From contig WPIO01000039.1 of assembly GCA_009760855.2 (NCBI GenBank), positions 1,897,001 through 1,961,000 on the forward strand: a DNA stretch of 64,000 nucleotides, written 5' to 3'. Below are positions 34,841-57,680 of this stretch, one piece after another (position 1 is the first letter of the stretch; each line of letters starts with the position of its first letter). The notes under the pieces are model-generated. The model worked only from the letters and a program-made list of their open reading frames with translations, had not been told where the DNA came from and searched no databases. This stretch comes from Cristatella mucedo (taxonomy: Eukaryota; Bryozoa; Phylactolaemata; Cristatellidae). The translations under genes were made by a program, and so were the position numbers.

Positions 34841-36116
34841 AAACCCGGAGCATCATTACGATATAATAATGATGAAATAAGGTCATACAATTATTTGTGT
34901 ATGTGGGCATTGGAGTTGTACCAGCACCAGTTGGCTGTCGATTAGCCCTCTGAGTAATAGGATATTTTTCGACAGTATTAAGTTGGTGGAGAATTTACTG
35001 ATGTAACGCTACCGGAAAGTCAATATCATTCTTCTTTTCCCGTATAATACAGATTCATATATCTTCAAATCAAATGCAGCAGTAAGAGCAACGTGTGGCT
35101 TTCTGACGAGGCGTCTAGCCTCTGCCGAAACACGTAGCTAGAGCTATTAGAAAATTAAAAAAAGGAAGATAACGTATGAGTCAAACATCAAAATTATGGT
35201 TGTCTCTCCTCTAGCTCTATTGCTCAATAGTCGGTTAATAAGCTAAGAGCATTTCATTGTAGTCTTAATTACAGTCCTATCGAAGCTGCATTTGCCATAT
35301 TCAAGAGTTGTGCACAATCCTTTAAAGCATATTCATAGTCTTTCATGGGAGTAAGTACTATCCTGCATTCTGTAATCCGGAGGGCGTTGCAGTCGCATTG
35401 CAAGGTAGCTTACATCGCGTCCGGTGTTGAGAGGTCCAACGAAGTCGTAGAGCTCCCAGTGGCTTATGGCGACTCGCATGGAAAAATCAGCGGTCTACTT
35501 AGAGTGCATGCTTCGCTATTGACCGTCATAACAAACACTGTCCGCTATGGCGGCAACTTTTATTATGTAGTCATCCAACCTTGTGGATTAGCACTCGGTT
35601 AGGAGCGACCACACGGAGCGATCCTCCTTTGAGGCAAGCAAGCTGCCAGATCTTGCCACTCACTCTCACTGGCCCTTGCATTTACGGTGGCCGCCTGGAA
35701 ACTTCAGGCTTGCACTCTATACAACCGAGTTTCAGCTGTCTTGGTAGCGTGGGGTGCTACTGAGAGTCGATTCAAGGTCCCACCAATGTTGGGGGCGTGG
35801 CTCAGTTGGTGAAAGCAGAGTAACACCGACCCTCCATAGGCTCCGCGAATGCAGACAAAGAAAGCGAAAGTCACTGTTCAATGCCAGCTTACTGCACCAG
35901 CTTCTGCTCTCCGTCGTTCAGCGCTCGGCCTGAAACAGATAAAATATAAAAGGTCGAGCCTGCTGGTACAACAGCTGCTATTCTTACCGAGACACATTGC
36001 TGAGCCTCACCTTGCGTGTCTGCCCAGCCGATTTACCACCAACGACTCCTCCCTCGAGAGCAGAGCAGCATATGAGCAACGGCTGGCACACGGCGTGCCT
36101 TGGCAACTAGCGATCG
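34841..36116. other. No recognisable gene
   Basis: An 85-codon open frame (35345-35602) and a 96-codon frame (35849-36139) resemble nothing known. A box-A-like GTGGCTCAGTTGGT near 35797 has no partner box B. Confidence 0.35.
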
Positions 36117-36449
36117 GTATATATAATTCATTTACATAGCACCCCAAGAGAACCCAATCTCTATTCAGGCGCTTCACACATGCCCCGGGGCTCGAGCCCA
36201 CGACCTCAGTCAGACTTTGGTCGGGGCGAGCACCTTAATAATAATAATGCACTTGATAAAAGCGCCCTCAGAGAACTTAATCTCTTTCTAGGCGATTTAC
36301 ATTTGCTGCAAAGTGAAATGCAATTGAATGGTAAGTAAAATCATGCTTGAAAAACAAACAAAATGAATAATACGGTTAGGGGTGACATGCACAGGGTCAG
36401 CATGCAAATATGGTTAGTGGCAGCAACCGCTAGACCAAAGCAGCTCGCC
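36117..36449 (-). repeat. SINE-A (minus) split by a LINE-C 3' tail (minus)
   Basis: The SINE-A tail, box B (GGGGCTCGAGCCCACGACCT as read on plus) and the sequence up to CACCTTAA run from 36117 to 36238. A LINE-C 3' end then occupies 36239-36423. The SINE resumes with AACCGCTAGACCAAAGCAGC up to 36449. Removing the LINE piece restores a continuous SINE head. Confidence 0.8.
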
Positions 36450-38464
36450 AGGGGAAAACACCAGCACAGTCACAGTCCAAAGATCGCAAGCCTCTAAAGT
36501 GCAAGCCTTCAGACTGCAACTGCGAGAGCTTTATACAACAACGCATGAAGTTCGTCCTATGGCTGCCTCCTTTTCCCAGCGTCATTCGCGTAGGCTCATT
36601 TGCACAGCGTTACGTCGCTTAAAGTTAGGTATGCTTAAGTTGGGGTAACAGGAAGCATGGCCTAAGGCACCCCATTCTCCTGTCCTCGTAGCACAACGGG
36701 CTAGAACTACTATGCTTCCTTTCAAGTGTGACCGATTCGCCTGAAGCAACCGAGTGGTTTGGTGCTGGAGGCCTTGCCGATGCTGATGCCGTTACCTTAC
36801 TCTGGCACTGGGTACGGACGCGATAATAAAGAAAAGCCTGTGAGTTAAATCGGCCAGGGTACGACATTTGCTAGAGATCACTAGGGGTTCCTGAGAGTTA
36901 TTCTTCTTAGAAAACGTCTACGACGATAGCATGCCTTGGTCAGTTGTGGCCCTCTCCAGATGTGGATTGCACAGCCAGCGGATGCAGTTATTATTAACGA
37001 CACCGAGTTATTATCAACGTGCCGGCGGGCTCTCGATGTGTCACTAATTCGTCGAGTATCGTACGGTTCTGTATCGTCGCCACAGCTGCTTGCACCAGAG
37101 TGGCTCCTACGACTCACTAGCCGTATTTCGAGGCCCTAGTTCGCCAGTATACGTCGCACCTAGGTTAGGGCGAGCGTAAGCTATGCGTGCTTCGTTTCAC
37201 GAGCATACTTAATAGTAATTGTTGTTACTGAATGATGTTAGTTTTATGTGAAAACAATGAGTCGTCAGAAAGAAAGCTGTAGTTGTGAGCACTCACATTG
37301 ATTTATTTTAGGTCGTCGAAGACTCGTCTTGCTCATATTACCTCACTTCGGGGTTAGAGCAAGCAGAACTATAGAGCTGAATAGTGAGGTCATTAGACGA
37401 CTTGCATTAATTCATGACTATAGATCACACCTGCTCAGCAGCACATAGAGCCGATTTGGAAATATGAGCCCTGTATCAATTCCGCAAGGTATTTTGGCTG
37501 CTATTCATGCGAGGCTTGGCAAAAGAAAACCTTACTAAGTGAGGCTATCTAGATTAGCTGTGGACACAGAGACAAGGCTGCTCACAGTATATGCTACCCG
37601 AGTCATTTTGATGCCGAAGCTTTAACGGAGTGCTTTTACAGCTCTTCACGACAAACCAGCTGTAGGGCATAGTGCCATTGAGAAGAATTTCTCAGAGATT
37701 CTCATGCGATCCTCCTGATTAGAGATGAAGAAGGACATTGATGATTGGCTTATTGTCTTTTGTATGGTTGTCTTGTATAACTTTTCAGGAGTGCAGGCCA
37801 TCAGCTCAGAAACTAAACGCTGCAATTTGTACTCGGTCATATTTTGATGCCATTAAAGCCGTTTGCATTTCTTCAGATATCCCTGAAGTGAAATCTTCCA
37901 GCAAGAAGTAAGCAATTCTTGACCGTGTACGATTGTTTCCCGGAGGACAACTTCGAGGTTGCTCTACTGAAAAGCCACACAGGAGTGGTTATTAAAGCTT
38001 TCGTCTCCGACATTGTGCTAGACTACAAGGACCGAGCAGAATATGAAAAGGCCGCGCAGGGTTTGAGCCGACACTACAGTAGTATGAGGTCGGTCGACTG
38101 CTGCATAGACAAAAGTTACGCTGCAGTTTTTGCCCGCCCTGTGGTTTTATTTAATTGATGACACTGCCCCTGATCGCTGTACGAGTGGGCTGTGACACTC
38201 GATGTGGTAAGCAGCCGGGCCGTGCTATTAGTGGCTGTTTTGCCTAGGGAGTCGGGGCACTCCGGTGGGCGAGAGGGGCGAGGAGAGTGGTGCTTCGCCC
38301 TGCTCCGTGTGGAGGTGGAATAAACTGGTGGTGTTGCACGTCGGCTAGCGGTCTGTGCCATTCGCGACGATAATTCAGACTACACATCCTGCCAATTATG
38401 GAGGTGCTCCGCGATGCAATCGGGCCACCTGGGAACTTCTACGGTACTTTTTTCCCCAGTTTGT
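36450..38464. other. No recognisable gene
   Basis: Open frames up to about 80 codons on both strands. One minus frame (36625-36867) could be a variable C-terminal exon of the transporter gene upstream of it on that strand, but its splice acceptor is poor and I do not support it. Confidence 0.35.
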
Positions 38465-38890
38465 ATCTCCGTCAGTAACTCCACAAAGTCATAAAGACCA
38501 TGTGGGTGTTACGCAGGAGAGTTTTGTATAGCGCACTCACAGCCTAAGCGGCTTTCTGTACGCATTCGGTAGCCAATAGACTTCGTCTCACGCAACAAAG
38601 AGAAAGTGGGAAGCATAGCAGAGTCAGGAGAGCAGTTGAGGTAGTGAGTAGCATAGAAGTAGCAGTTCAGGACCGCTGAAAAAGATGTGCCATAGTCGGC
38701 AGTTGGAGAGTAGATGTCGTTGCGTAAGAATTGTGGAAGCGAGTTCCACAGTCTAGGACCTGCAGAGCTAAAGCTTCTGTCGCCAACTGTCTTTAAGCGG
38801 AGGAATGGGACAGCTAATTTATTGTCCACACAGGACCTGAGGGCGCGAAGAGGCTGAAACTGACAGGCCAGTAGGACTAAGATTCACCGG
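38465..38890 (-). mobile_element. LINE-D 3' fragment, minus
   Basis: The reverse strand keeps an open segment of about 106 codons: DNKLAVPFLRLKTVGDRSFS, then SAGPRLWNSLPQFLRNDIYS and ATHYLNCSPDSAML, with the 3' end near the TTTGTGGAGTTACTGACGG sequence. Same element as 12594-13080 and 48770-49260; this copy is the least damaged. Confidence 0.8.
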
Positions 38891-39590
38891 TTCCTTGTAA
38901 CTGCTTTGCCTATAGCATCTCAAAGCATGCAATGGCTCTGTCATCATCATAAAAACAAATATTTGGGCTCATGAGTGCCTTCTGATGCAACGCTGGCAAG
39001 ACTACAGCGACCAGACAGCTTAGAAACTTTAACATCCACAAATGCTAGCTGTGACGAGATGAAGAACCAGGATCGAGCAGGCATAAGACATGGTGGTGAT
39101 GAGTGTAAAGCTCCAAGGAGCTTGCCAAAAGAGTGAACACAACATGAATTTCAATTTGTGCTTTTTCAAGACGGAGGGCAGTTTTTGATAAATAGCTAGC
39201 TCTAAATCCCGATCGAAGCCAGTTTTAACGAACTTGCGGAATCTCTTATCTTTCGAGAAGATGATCGCACAAATGTCTTGGATAAGAAGTGATACTGGTC
39301 AATAGCCAATCAAGTTCTCAGCTTTGACAGAGACTTCCACGGTGGACATATAACCACGGACACACGCATTACATTTTTATGGTGGATATCAAAGGGTCCA
39401 TGCAGCTCACAACAACAACGACTGGCACAGATTTGCTTTGCCAAGTCACCGTTAGAGTCACGTGATAGTAGCCTATTTGCGAGGTATTAAGAAGAGGGTC
39501 GGCTATAGACTTTAGCTATTGGGGTTATTAACTTGTTGTTAGACTATTTCTCTATGAAATATGGTCTATCCTTCGCTAAATTGGATATAA

Positions 39591-51250
<11,660 letters not shown>

Positions 51251-51480
51251 GGTTCCTCTCTGCGTCGTCGCTCTCCGCGCTTCGGGCCCCTTTATTCCAG
51301 TGTGTACGCGGCGGCCAGGCGTTCGCGAGTCATATGACGGACCGTACTTGCTGTTCAGGCTATCGGTTCAAGATCACGTGCCGATTTTTATCGCGTCGCG
51401 AGCGAGGCAGGGTAGCCGGGTAATGTTTGCCACGATCTTACGTGTTATCGTCGCTTAGGTGCTGAGAACTCGGGCGGACT

Positions 51481-52614
51481 TTATGACTTCGGAGACGCTT
51501 CGCTTACGGCGTTCGGATGGCTTCGGGAGCACTTGGCCAACGGCTCGTTTGCTCACCGACGACATATTAATAACTCGACGAGCCTATTGCGCCAAGATAA
51601 CAGTAATAATCACTATTATAACAATAAAAATTACACATCTTTATAGCCCCCGGGGAAATTAATTATTTCTTTCTAGACACTTAACGTTTGGTGCCTGAGA
51701 GTGCATAAACTGATGAGAGACTACAACGCGCGCAGCTGAAGCGAATGGTGAACCTTACACATGCAAGGGCGTCGCGTCGATAGGGGGGGGGGTCAAAGCC
51801 AGACTGTTCTAGCTAAAAAGGTGGAGCCGGGCTGTCCCAATCGAAATTACGACCTTTACAGCCCCATTAGCCGAAGATTCTGACTCTAACCAGCCTTGGA
51901 AGCTTGAGTTCTCTTTCCCTGGTGGCCCTCACGCTTGTAGTGACGCGATGGTTCTGTGAGGCTTGGGCGTTGATTCAAGCTGTTTCTCAGGAGAAAATCT
52001 GTCATTTTTTCTTAGACAGAGTTAACGAGGATGCAAGCGTGATGTGCATAGGGCCTGCGCCTTCAAGATCTGTTACATAGGGTAGCTTAATTTTTAATGG
52101 CCGTTTCCTATTTTTAGAGTTGCTTAGTAGGAATTCGTGTTTGGTGGGGCATGAAAGGTTTGCCGAACGGTGCGAAACTTCAGGCAATTAAAATTTTAGT
52201 GCAAGCTTATTTGCAGATGGTGTGTCTAAACAGGCTTCCGATTGGCGCGCCTTTTTCGCGTATTTTCAGACTTTCCCAAAATGTAAAATAGCAACTTTCT
52301 CTAATGAAGTGCTACAGAGTCTTTCTTGGCCTATCTGCGCCTTTGGCGCTCAGCTTTGACAAGTAACTCTCGAGCGAGGCTGGAGGGGTAGGAGCCAGTT
52401 ACTTTTTATGCGGCTTTTGAAAAGGCTTCGTGGTGGCGTTTATCTGACGCTGATTTTAAGACTTTCCTAAAGCGATCATGGAGTCTTTTTAGAGGGCTAA
52501 TCTCACTGGTTCTTCTCTGACTCTCGGCATCCTAGTCAGCTATCCTAAAAGGCTACCAGTTCTTGTTGAAAAGAAGCTGCGGAATGTTTAAGGAGTAGAG
52601 TATAACGCACCTGT
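51481..52614. other. No recognisable gene
   Basis: Only short open frames. No repeat family was identified with confidence. Confidence 0.35.
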
Positions 52615-52860
52615 TTATCACAGCATTTAGTGAGTCATTGTGATTTGTCCTTTGTGTGCGTATTCATGCTGGCACTGTGCATGCTACCACTAACCGTATT
52701 TGCAGAATGACAGTGGGCATGTCTAACCATGTTCTACATGTTGACATTTCGTATGTTACCAGTGACCATTTGATCATGCTTCCTTCACAGCAGATGTAAA
52801 GTGCTTAGAGAGAAAGATTAAGCTCTCTGAGGACGATATACAATCATGTTATTATTATTA
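52615..52860 (+). repeat. LINE-C 3' tail, plus
   Basis: Runs from TGAGTCATTGTGATTTGTCC through GTGCTTAGAGAGAAAGATTA to an ATT tail that abuts the next LINE copy. Confidence 0.75.
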
Positions 52861-52861
52861 T

Positions 52862-54365
52862 AACCTACCAAAGGGATTGGAACGAGCTGTAGCAGACCAG
52901 CACAAGTCCTATATTGAATCTTCAAACCTAACAAGTAATTATCAATCTGGTTATAGAGCTAATCATTCCACGGAGTCGGTATTGCTTCAGGTGTATAATA
53001 ACCTCAATAATTCAGACTTATATAAAATCTGTCTACTTGTTTTGTTTGATCTTTCGGCAGCATTTGATACTATTGATCCCCAAGTCTTCTCGAGCACATC
53101 TCATCTCGCCTAGACATCACTGGCACAACACTAAAATGGTTCGTGTTCTATCTCTGTGATAGACTCAAGAGTATTTATGTGAACGCACAAAGATCATCCG
53201 AGAAACTGCTAAAGTACGGGTTTCTCAGGCCTCTGTGATTGGTCCTTTCTTTTACAACTTATAATCTCTCTCTTGCCGATTTGATCGCCAAGCATAATCC
53301 AAGCTTTCACTTCAATGCAGATGACACTCAGTTGTACCTTTGCTTTGATCCCTCCCAGCCCTCCAGCACGCCGAATTCTCTCAACTTACTTCCTGCATGT
53401 ACTGCTGACATGTCCACATAGATGGCAGTAGCAAACTTTCTCAAATTGAATGACGATAAAACAACTTACTATTTACGGGCAAAACAAGTGTGCTTTAGAA
53501 ATTGGAAAGCTTAGCACTAAAATTCGGATTAGCCAGTATATATCCTGTTTCATCTGCACGAAATCTAAGCGTGCTGTTTCAAAGTGACCATGCACTAGAC
53601 GACCACATCAGCTTCACAGTCAAGTCTGCCTACTTTCAGCTGCATATTTTTGCTGAAACTAGGATTCGCTTAGAAAAGGAAACTACATCCAAATGGGTCC
53701 ATGCATTTGGAACATCGTGTCTCAACTTTGGTAACTCACTGTAAGCTGGTCTACTAGCTTGTGCAATCAGACTCCTACAGCTGGTGCAAAACTCTGCAGC
53801 TAGGCTTGTCGGACGTGAGCGTTGCGATTGCCACAGCACAACACTTCTAGCTGACCTGCACTTGCTCCCAGTCAAGCAATGTATCGACTTTACGGTTCTG
53901 TCGCTCACTTTTAGGTCCCTTCATTCTCTGGCTATAGCCTATCTATCAGAACTACTCCGCCACAAGGCTAGGCATAGTAACAGCTGTTTTTCTGAAAGAA
54001 ATAGTTCAACTACACCTCGTACGAACCTCAAATCCAGTGGAGACCATGCCTTTAGTTCGTATGGTCCTAAAGCCTGGAACTCACTCCCGACTGACGTCCC
54101 TGGCTTGACGACGTTTAATTAAAAAGAAGCTAAAACCGAACCTGCTTGTCACATCATTTAGCAGGTCCTCTGATTCGTCATTTGTATGCTTATGCTAGCT
54201 GACATGGTGCATTCTCTGTCACTAACCAAATTTTTATGCTGACCTTATGCTTGTCACTTCTAGCCATGTCATGCTTGTTGACTTTGGAGATGCTACTATT
54301 AACAATCTGACCATGCTTCCTTTACAGCGTATGTAATGGGCTTAGAAAGAGATTAAGTTTTCCGT
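52862..54365 (+). mobile_element. LINE-C copy, 5'-truncated in the RT domain
   Basis: Starts inside RT (GLERAVADQHKSYIESSNL). It keeps motif A LLVLFDLSAAFDTID (near 53030-53075) and the catalytic box FNADDTQLY (near 53310-53335). The C-terminal segments LLADLHLLPVKQCIDF and GDHAFSSYGPKAWNSLP follow, then the 3' tail. Several frameshifts and stops. It begins directly after the ATT tail of the preceding copy. Confidence 0.88.
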
Positions 54366-54399
54366 GGATAAAAATACAAATGCACAAATACAAATATAT

Positions 54400-54400
54400 A

Positions 54401-54442
<42 letters not shown>
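54400..54442. repeat. (TA)n microsatellite
   Basis: TA run directly after the LINE copy, in place of the usual ATT tail. Confidence 0.95.
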
Positions 54443-54823
54443 AATATAAAATATACAAATGTAACATTATTGTTATTATTATAAATAGCCAGTCTACTCA
54501 AAGGGCAGCAAGAGTAACCAAAGAAGGTAGTAGGGGCGGAGCAAATGGTAACCGATGAGAATATTAATAATGATAATATAATATATAGAATATTACTAAA
54601 GTTAATATTAATAATGATAGTAATACTAATACTATATATGTATAGCGCCATCAGAGAACTGAATCTCTCTCTAGTCACTTTACAGATACTGCATTTAAAG
54701 CATTACCAAATGTTTGCTGGTAACATCCGCAAGCGGCAGGCATAGTGTAAGCAGGTACATGTACACGAAGGACGAATCACAAAGATTCACCAAATGCTGC
54801 AATGTACAGGTGCATTTTAAGCT

Positions 54824-55171
54824 TATAATAATAATAATAATGCACTTGATAAAGCACTCTCAGAGAACTCAATCTCTTTCTAGGCGCTTTACATGTGCTG
54901 CAAAGGGAAACTCTATTGAATGGTGAGTAATGTCATGCTTGATAAACAACACGAACAACATGGTTAGGAGTGACATGCACAGGGTCAGCATGCTTCTTTT
55001 TAAATGTAGCCATATCGGGGGATGTTGTGACGTGCGTCGGTAGTGAGTTCAAGGCTTTGGGAGCATATGAACTAAAGGCACGGTCTCCAACAGTTTTGAG
55101 ATTCGTACGAGGTATGGCTAAACGATTCGAGTCAGAACAGCGGGTTGTACGATTCTTTGTTTGTTAGGGGA
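54824..55171 (-). mobile_element. LINE-C 3' portion (minus), split by an LTR element; continues at 57415-57480
   Basis: Reads TAATAATGCACTTGATAAAG at the left, then the 3' UTR and reverse-strand coding (GGGAGCATATGAACTAAAGG, the complement of the SSYAPKA region). It breaks at 55171 and resumes at 57415 with CGGAGTAGTGCTGATAAGTA and GCCAGAGAATGAAGGGACCT, the complement of the FRSLHSLA..YLSELLR region of the copy at 52862. Confidence 0.85.
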
Positions 55172-55453
55172 TGTTAAGCACGCCTGCGGCTTCTGCTGTT
55201 GTAATTAGCGAAGCGCCTTGACACAAATGTACATGCCTCACCTGTGGCCAATAGTTAAGCCATTGACACAGCGCAGCGTCAGGCCACTAATGCATTTTAT
55301 ATTTCTGTCGTGTGCTACGATTCATCGAGCTCTCGTGCAAGTAAGCATTGAGAGTAATAAAGGAAGAGTCTCGTTTACCGCTCACGTTCGCCCGCTGTGT
55401 CTCTGTGAGACTTCCACAAGGCCTCTCGCCTTCGGAGCCACTGTTATGCAACA
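55172..55453 (+). repeat. 5' LTR
   Basis: Shares with the 3' LTR the blocks CTGCGGCTTCTGCTGTTGTA, GCCTCACCTGTGGCCAATAG, AATAAAGGAAGAGTCTCGTT and CGGAGCCACTGTTAT. U3, polyadenylation signal and R/U5 are in the expected order. Confidence 0.88.
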
Positions 55454-55467
55454 ACTGGTAGCAGAGA

Positions 55468-55851
55468 ATGATTTACTTAAGCCGAAAAGAATACCGGACC
55501 TTCTATGGCCTAGATGAGACGCCCAAACTGAGGTACAGAATGTTTAGCGGTGCAGCGCACTTTATGCACTGGCTTCTAATGCCTGAGAAGGCTGTAGCGA
55601 GGCTAAAGATTGCGATGCCATTAAAGCATGTTGTGACGGTGTGGCTGGGCGATAACGCAACTCACGGTTGGGGTGATCGGCCGGCCGACGTAAAGCAAGA
55701 TTACTACAAGCTGCGAAATGAATTAATTCTGATCTTCTGGTTGACGGATGAGGAGGCCGAGCTTGAGGCCGAGAGGTTTCGGCTGGAGCAGGAGCAGCTC
55801 GCCGGAGCCGAGACAAAGCTGGGACAAAGCTGGGACAAAGCTAGGCGATGA
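55468..55851 (+). pseudogene. Gag-like open frame of the LTR element
   Basis: 127 codons opened by a non-ATG codon: KEYRTFYGLDETPKLRYRM, then LWGD-type hydrophobic segments and an acidic, Glu-rich helix (DEEAELEAERFRLEQEQLAG). It ends just after a 2.8-fold repeat of an 11-base unit, where the frame changes. An overlapping frame then begins ATGAGC and contains ELIQLPKLSG, a motif common at the start of Gag regions. Function is inferred from position inside the element; the protein family was not recognised. Confidence 0.5.
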
Positions 55852-56118
55852 GCCAGCTTCAAACACCCGTCGATCCCACCGTCAACTACCCGCAAGAGCC
55901 AGACAGACGAGCGGAACTAATTCAGCTGCCGAAGCTATCCGGCTGCAATACCGGCGGAGGAAGCGGGTATGGGACCGTTTCCGTTATAGTAGCTGCAACA
56001 GCCGAAGAGCGCCAGAACAAAGTAAGTGCGCAGCGGCAGCAGCCGGAGACGAACGAGAAGCAGCATGTTACGGCTTCCAGCGGCGAGGCGGTAGTGGTCA
56101 GCGGTGAGGTGATAGTAG

Positions 56119-56793
56119 TACGGCCCGAGCGAGCGACGTTTCGGCGGCGAAGCACAGCAGCAAGAGCGTCGTAGCGGCGGAGAGCATCTCGGCGGCAAAG
56201 AGCGCCCGAGAGAGCGATGTTTTCGCTGCGGAGCACAACGGCGAGAGCTTCTTGGTGTTGGAGAGCACCCGCACAAGCGTTTTGGCGCAGAGTACAGGGG
56301 AGTACCGCAAGATAGCGGTCAGCGGCGAGGCGATAGTTGCCTGCGACGAGGCGCAGGAAACCCTCGAGAGCGACGTCTCAGCGGCGAAGCGCAGCAGCTA
56401 GAGCGTCGTAGTGACGAAGAGTATATCAACGGCCGCGGAGAGCAGCCCCGAGAGCGTATCGGCGGTGCAGAGCACCCGCACGAGCGTCTCGGCGGAGAGC
56501 GAAGAGGAGCACCGCAAGATAGCGGTCGGTGGCGAGGTGATAGCAGCCTGCGACAAGGCTGCAGGCTGCCCGCGAGCAAAGCTGCCAGAGCGTCGCTGCG
56601 GCGAAGCGAAGCAGCTCCAGCGGTGCGGCGGCGAAGAGCGACCTGCGAGAGCGTCTCGGCGCGGAGCGCAGAGGAGCACAATCGCGAGATCGACTCGGCA
56701 GAGTGGAACTCTGAGAATGACGAGGCCGCAATGAGCCGGAGTGTTTTTAGCAGGGTGGGATTGGCTGGCGACGAGCGCATGAGGCCGGCCATC
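56119..56793 (+). repeat. GC-rich degenerate tandem repeat in the LTR element interior, open in one frame
   Basis: Two long imperfect units (about 56131-56370 and 56371-56580) share blocks such as GAGCGACGT, GGCGAAGC, GAGAGCA, GAGCACCCGCAC and CCGCAAGATAGCGGT. In the frame starting at 56119 there is no stop for 225 codons, and the units read ERRFGGEAQQQERRSGGEH versus ERRLSGEAQQLERRSDEEY. The first unit includes CFRCGAQRRE, loosely like the start of a CCHC knuckle. Confidence 0.7.
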
Positions 56794-57126
56794 TAGGCTC
56801 GCATGGAGGTGACCCACGGGAACCGCCTGACAGTGGGAGCGGTGTCCCAGCTTTGCCTAAAGGTGGGCAGCATCTAGGACCGGCTGCTTGCGAGGGCAGA
56901 GTGGATGTGCGCCTCCTGTGAGTGGCTGTCATGTAGCCTGCAACCCATTTAAGCCGGTCGGAGCTCGTTAGTGTTTAAATTAATATCCCGACAGAGCTTG
57001 AACGACAAACCGCTGGACAGGGCACAGCCTGAGCAAGCAGAAGAGGAGAGCGAGGGGGCAGCTTCACACTTCACACTTCACAGCTAGGCTGGTGGACTAA
57101 GAAATCTATTTTCTACGGGGAAGGGA

Positions 57127-57414
57127 TGTTGTGTGCACCTGCGGCTTCTGCTGTTGTAATTTTTTTAGCAAAGCGCCTTGACACTGACGTACATGCCTCA
57201 CCTGTGGCCAATAGTTGAGTCGTTGAAGCGGCGCAGCGTCATGCCACTAATGCAGATTACATTTCGTGTCATCTGCTGCGACTGATTGGGCTCCCATATA
57301 TGTGCCTGTTGAGAGTAATAAAGGAGAGTCTCGTTTACCGCGCAAAGTGCGCCCGCTGTGTCTCCACGAGACTCTTACTAGAATAGCCACCGCCGGAGCC
57401 ACTGTTATACAACA
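57127..57414 (+). repeat. 3' LTR
   Basis: Second copy of the LTR, preceded by the polypurine tract and followed by resumed LINE-C sequence. Confidence 0.88.
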
Positions 57415-57526
57415 CGGAGTAGTGCTGATAAGTAGGCTGGAGCCAGAGAATGAAGGGACCTTAAAGTCAGCGACAGCTGTGAAGGTATTTTAGAATTAGG
57501 ATCTCGGGGCAATTTTAGTATAATAC

Positions 57527-57680
57527 AATACAATTCATTTGCATAGCGCGCTAAGAAAACCTAATCTCTATTCAGGCGCGTCCCATTTGCCGCGTGGATC
57601 AAGCCCACCGCCTTAATAATAGAATACATTCTCCTTAACCTTAGTCGGAGCGAGCGCTTTAACCAAGAGGCAAAACCGGT
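57527..57680 (-). repeat. SINE-A, minus, with an internal insertion
   Basis: The tail (ACAATTCATTTGCATAGCGC, TAATCTCTATTCAGGCGCG), a degraded box B, about 30 extra bases, then GGAGCGAGCGCTTTAACCAA and GAGGCAAAACCGG of the head. Confidence 0.65.

Larger units (their letters stand above)
55172..57414 (+). mobile_element. Small LTR retrotransposon (probably non-autonomous)
   Basis: Two direct repeats, 55172-55453 (282 bases) and 57127-57414 (288 bases), both start TGTT and end AACA. Two bases after the 5' LTR lies TGGTAGCAGAGAATGATTT, complementary with two mismatches to the 3' end of initiator tRNA-Met as I recall it: a primer-binding site. The 3' LTR is preceded by the polypurine tract GGGGAAGGGA (57117-57126). 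Both LTRs carry AATAAA (55357, 57317). The 1.67 kb interior has short Gag-like open frames and no protease, RT or integrase that I can see, so it depends on another element or is internally deleted. The LTRs are visibly diverged, so it is old. Flanks GGGA/CGGA may be an imperfect target duplication. The strand is set by primer site and polypurine order. Confidence 0.88.

Noticed and set aside
35795-35830. tRNA-like box A (GTGGCTCAGTTGGT), considered as a tRNA gene
   Set aside because: No box B or acceptor-stem partner at the right distance.
36625-36867. Minus-strand frame as the last exon of SLC35F6
   Set aside because: No good acceptor in the required phase and no conserved sequence to test it against.
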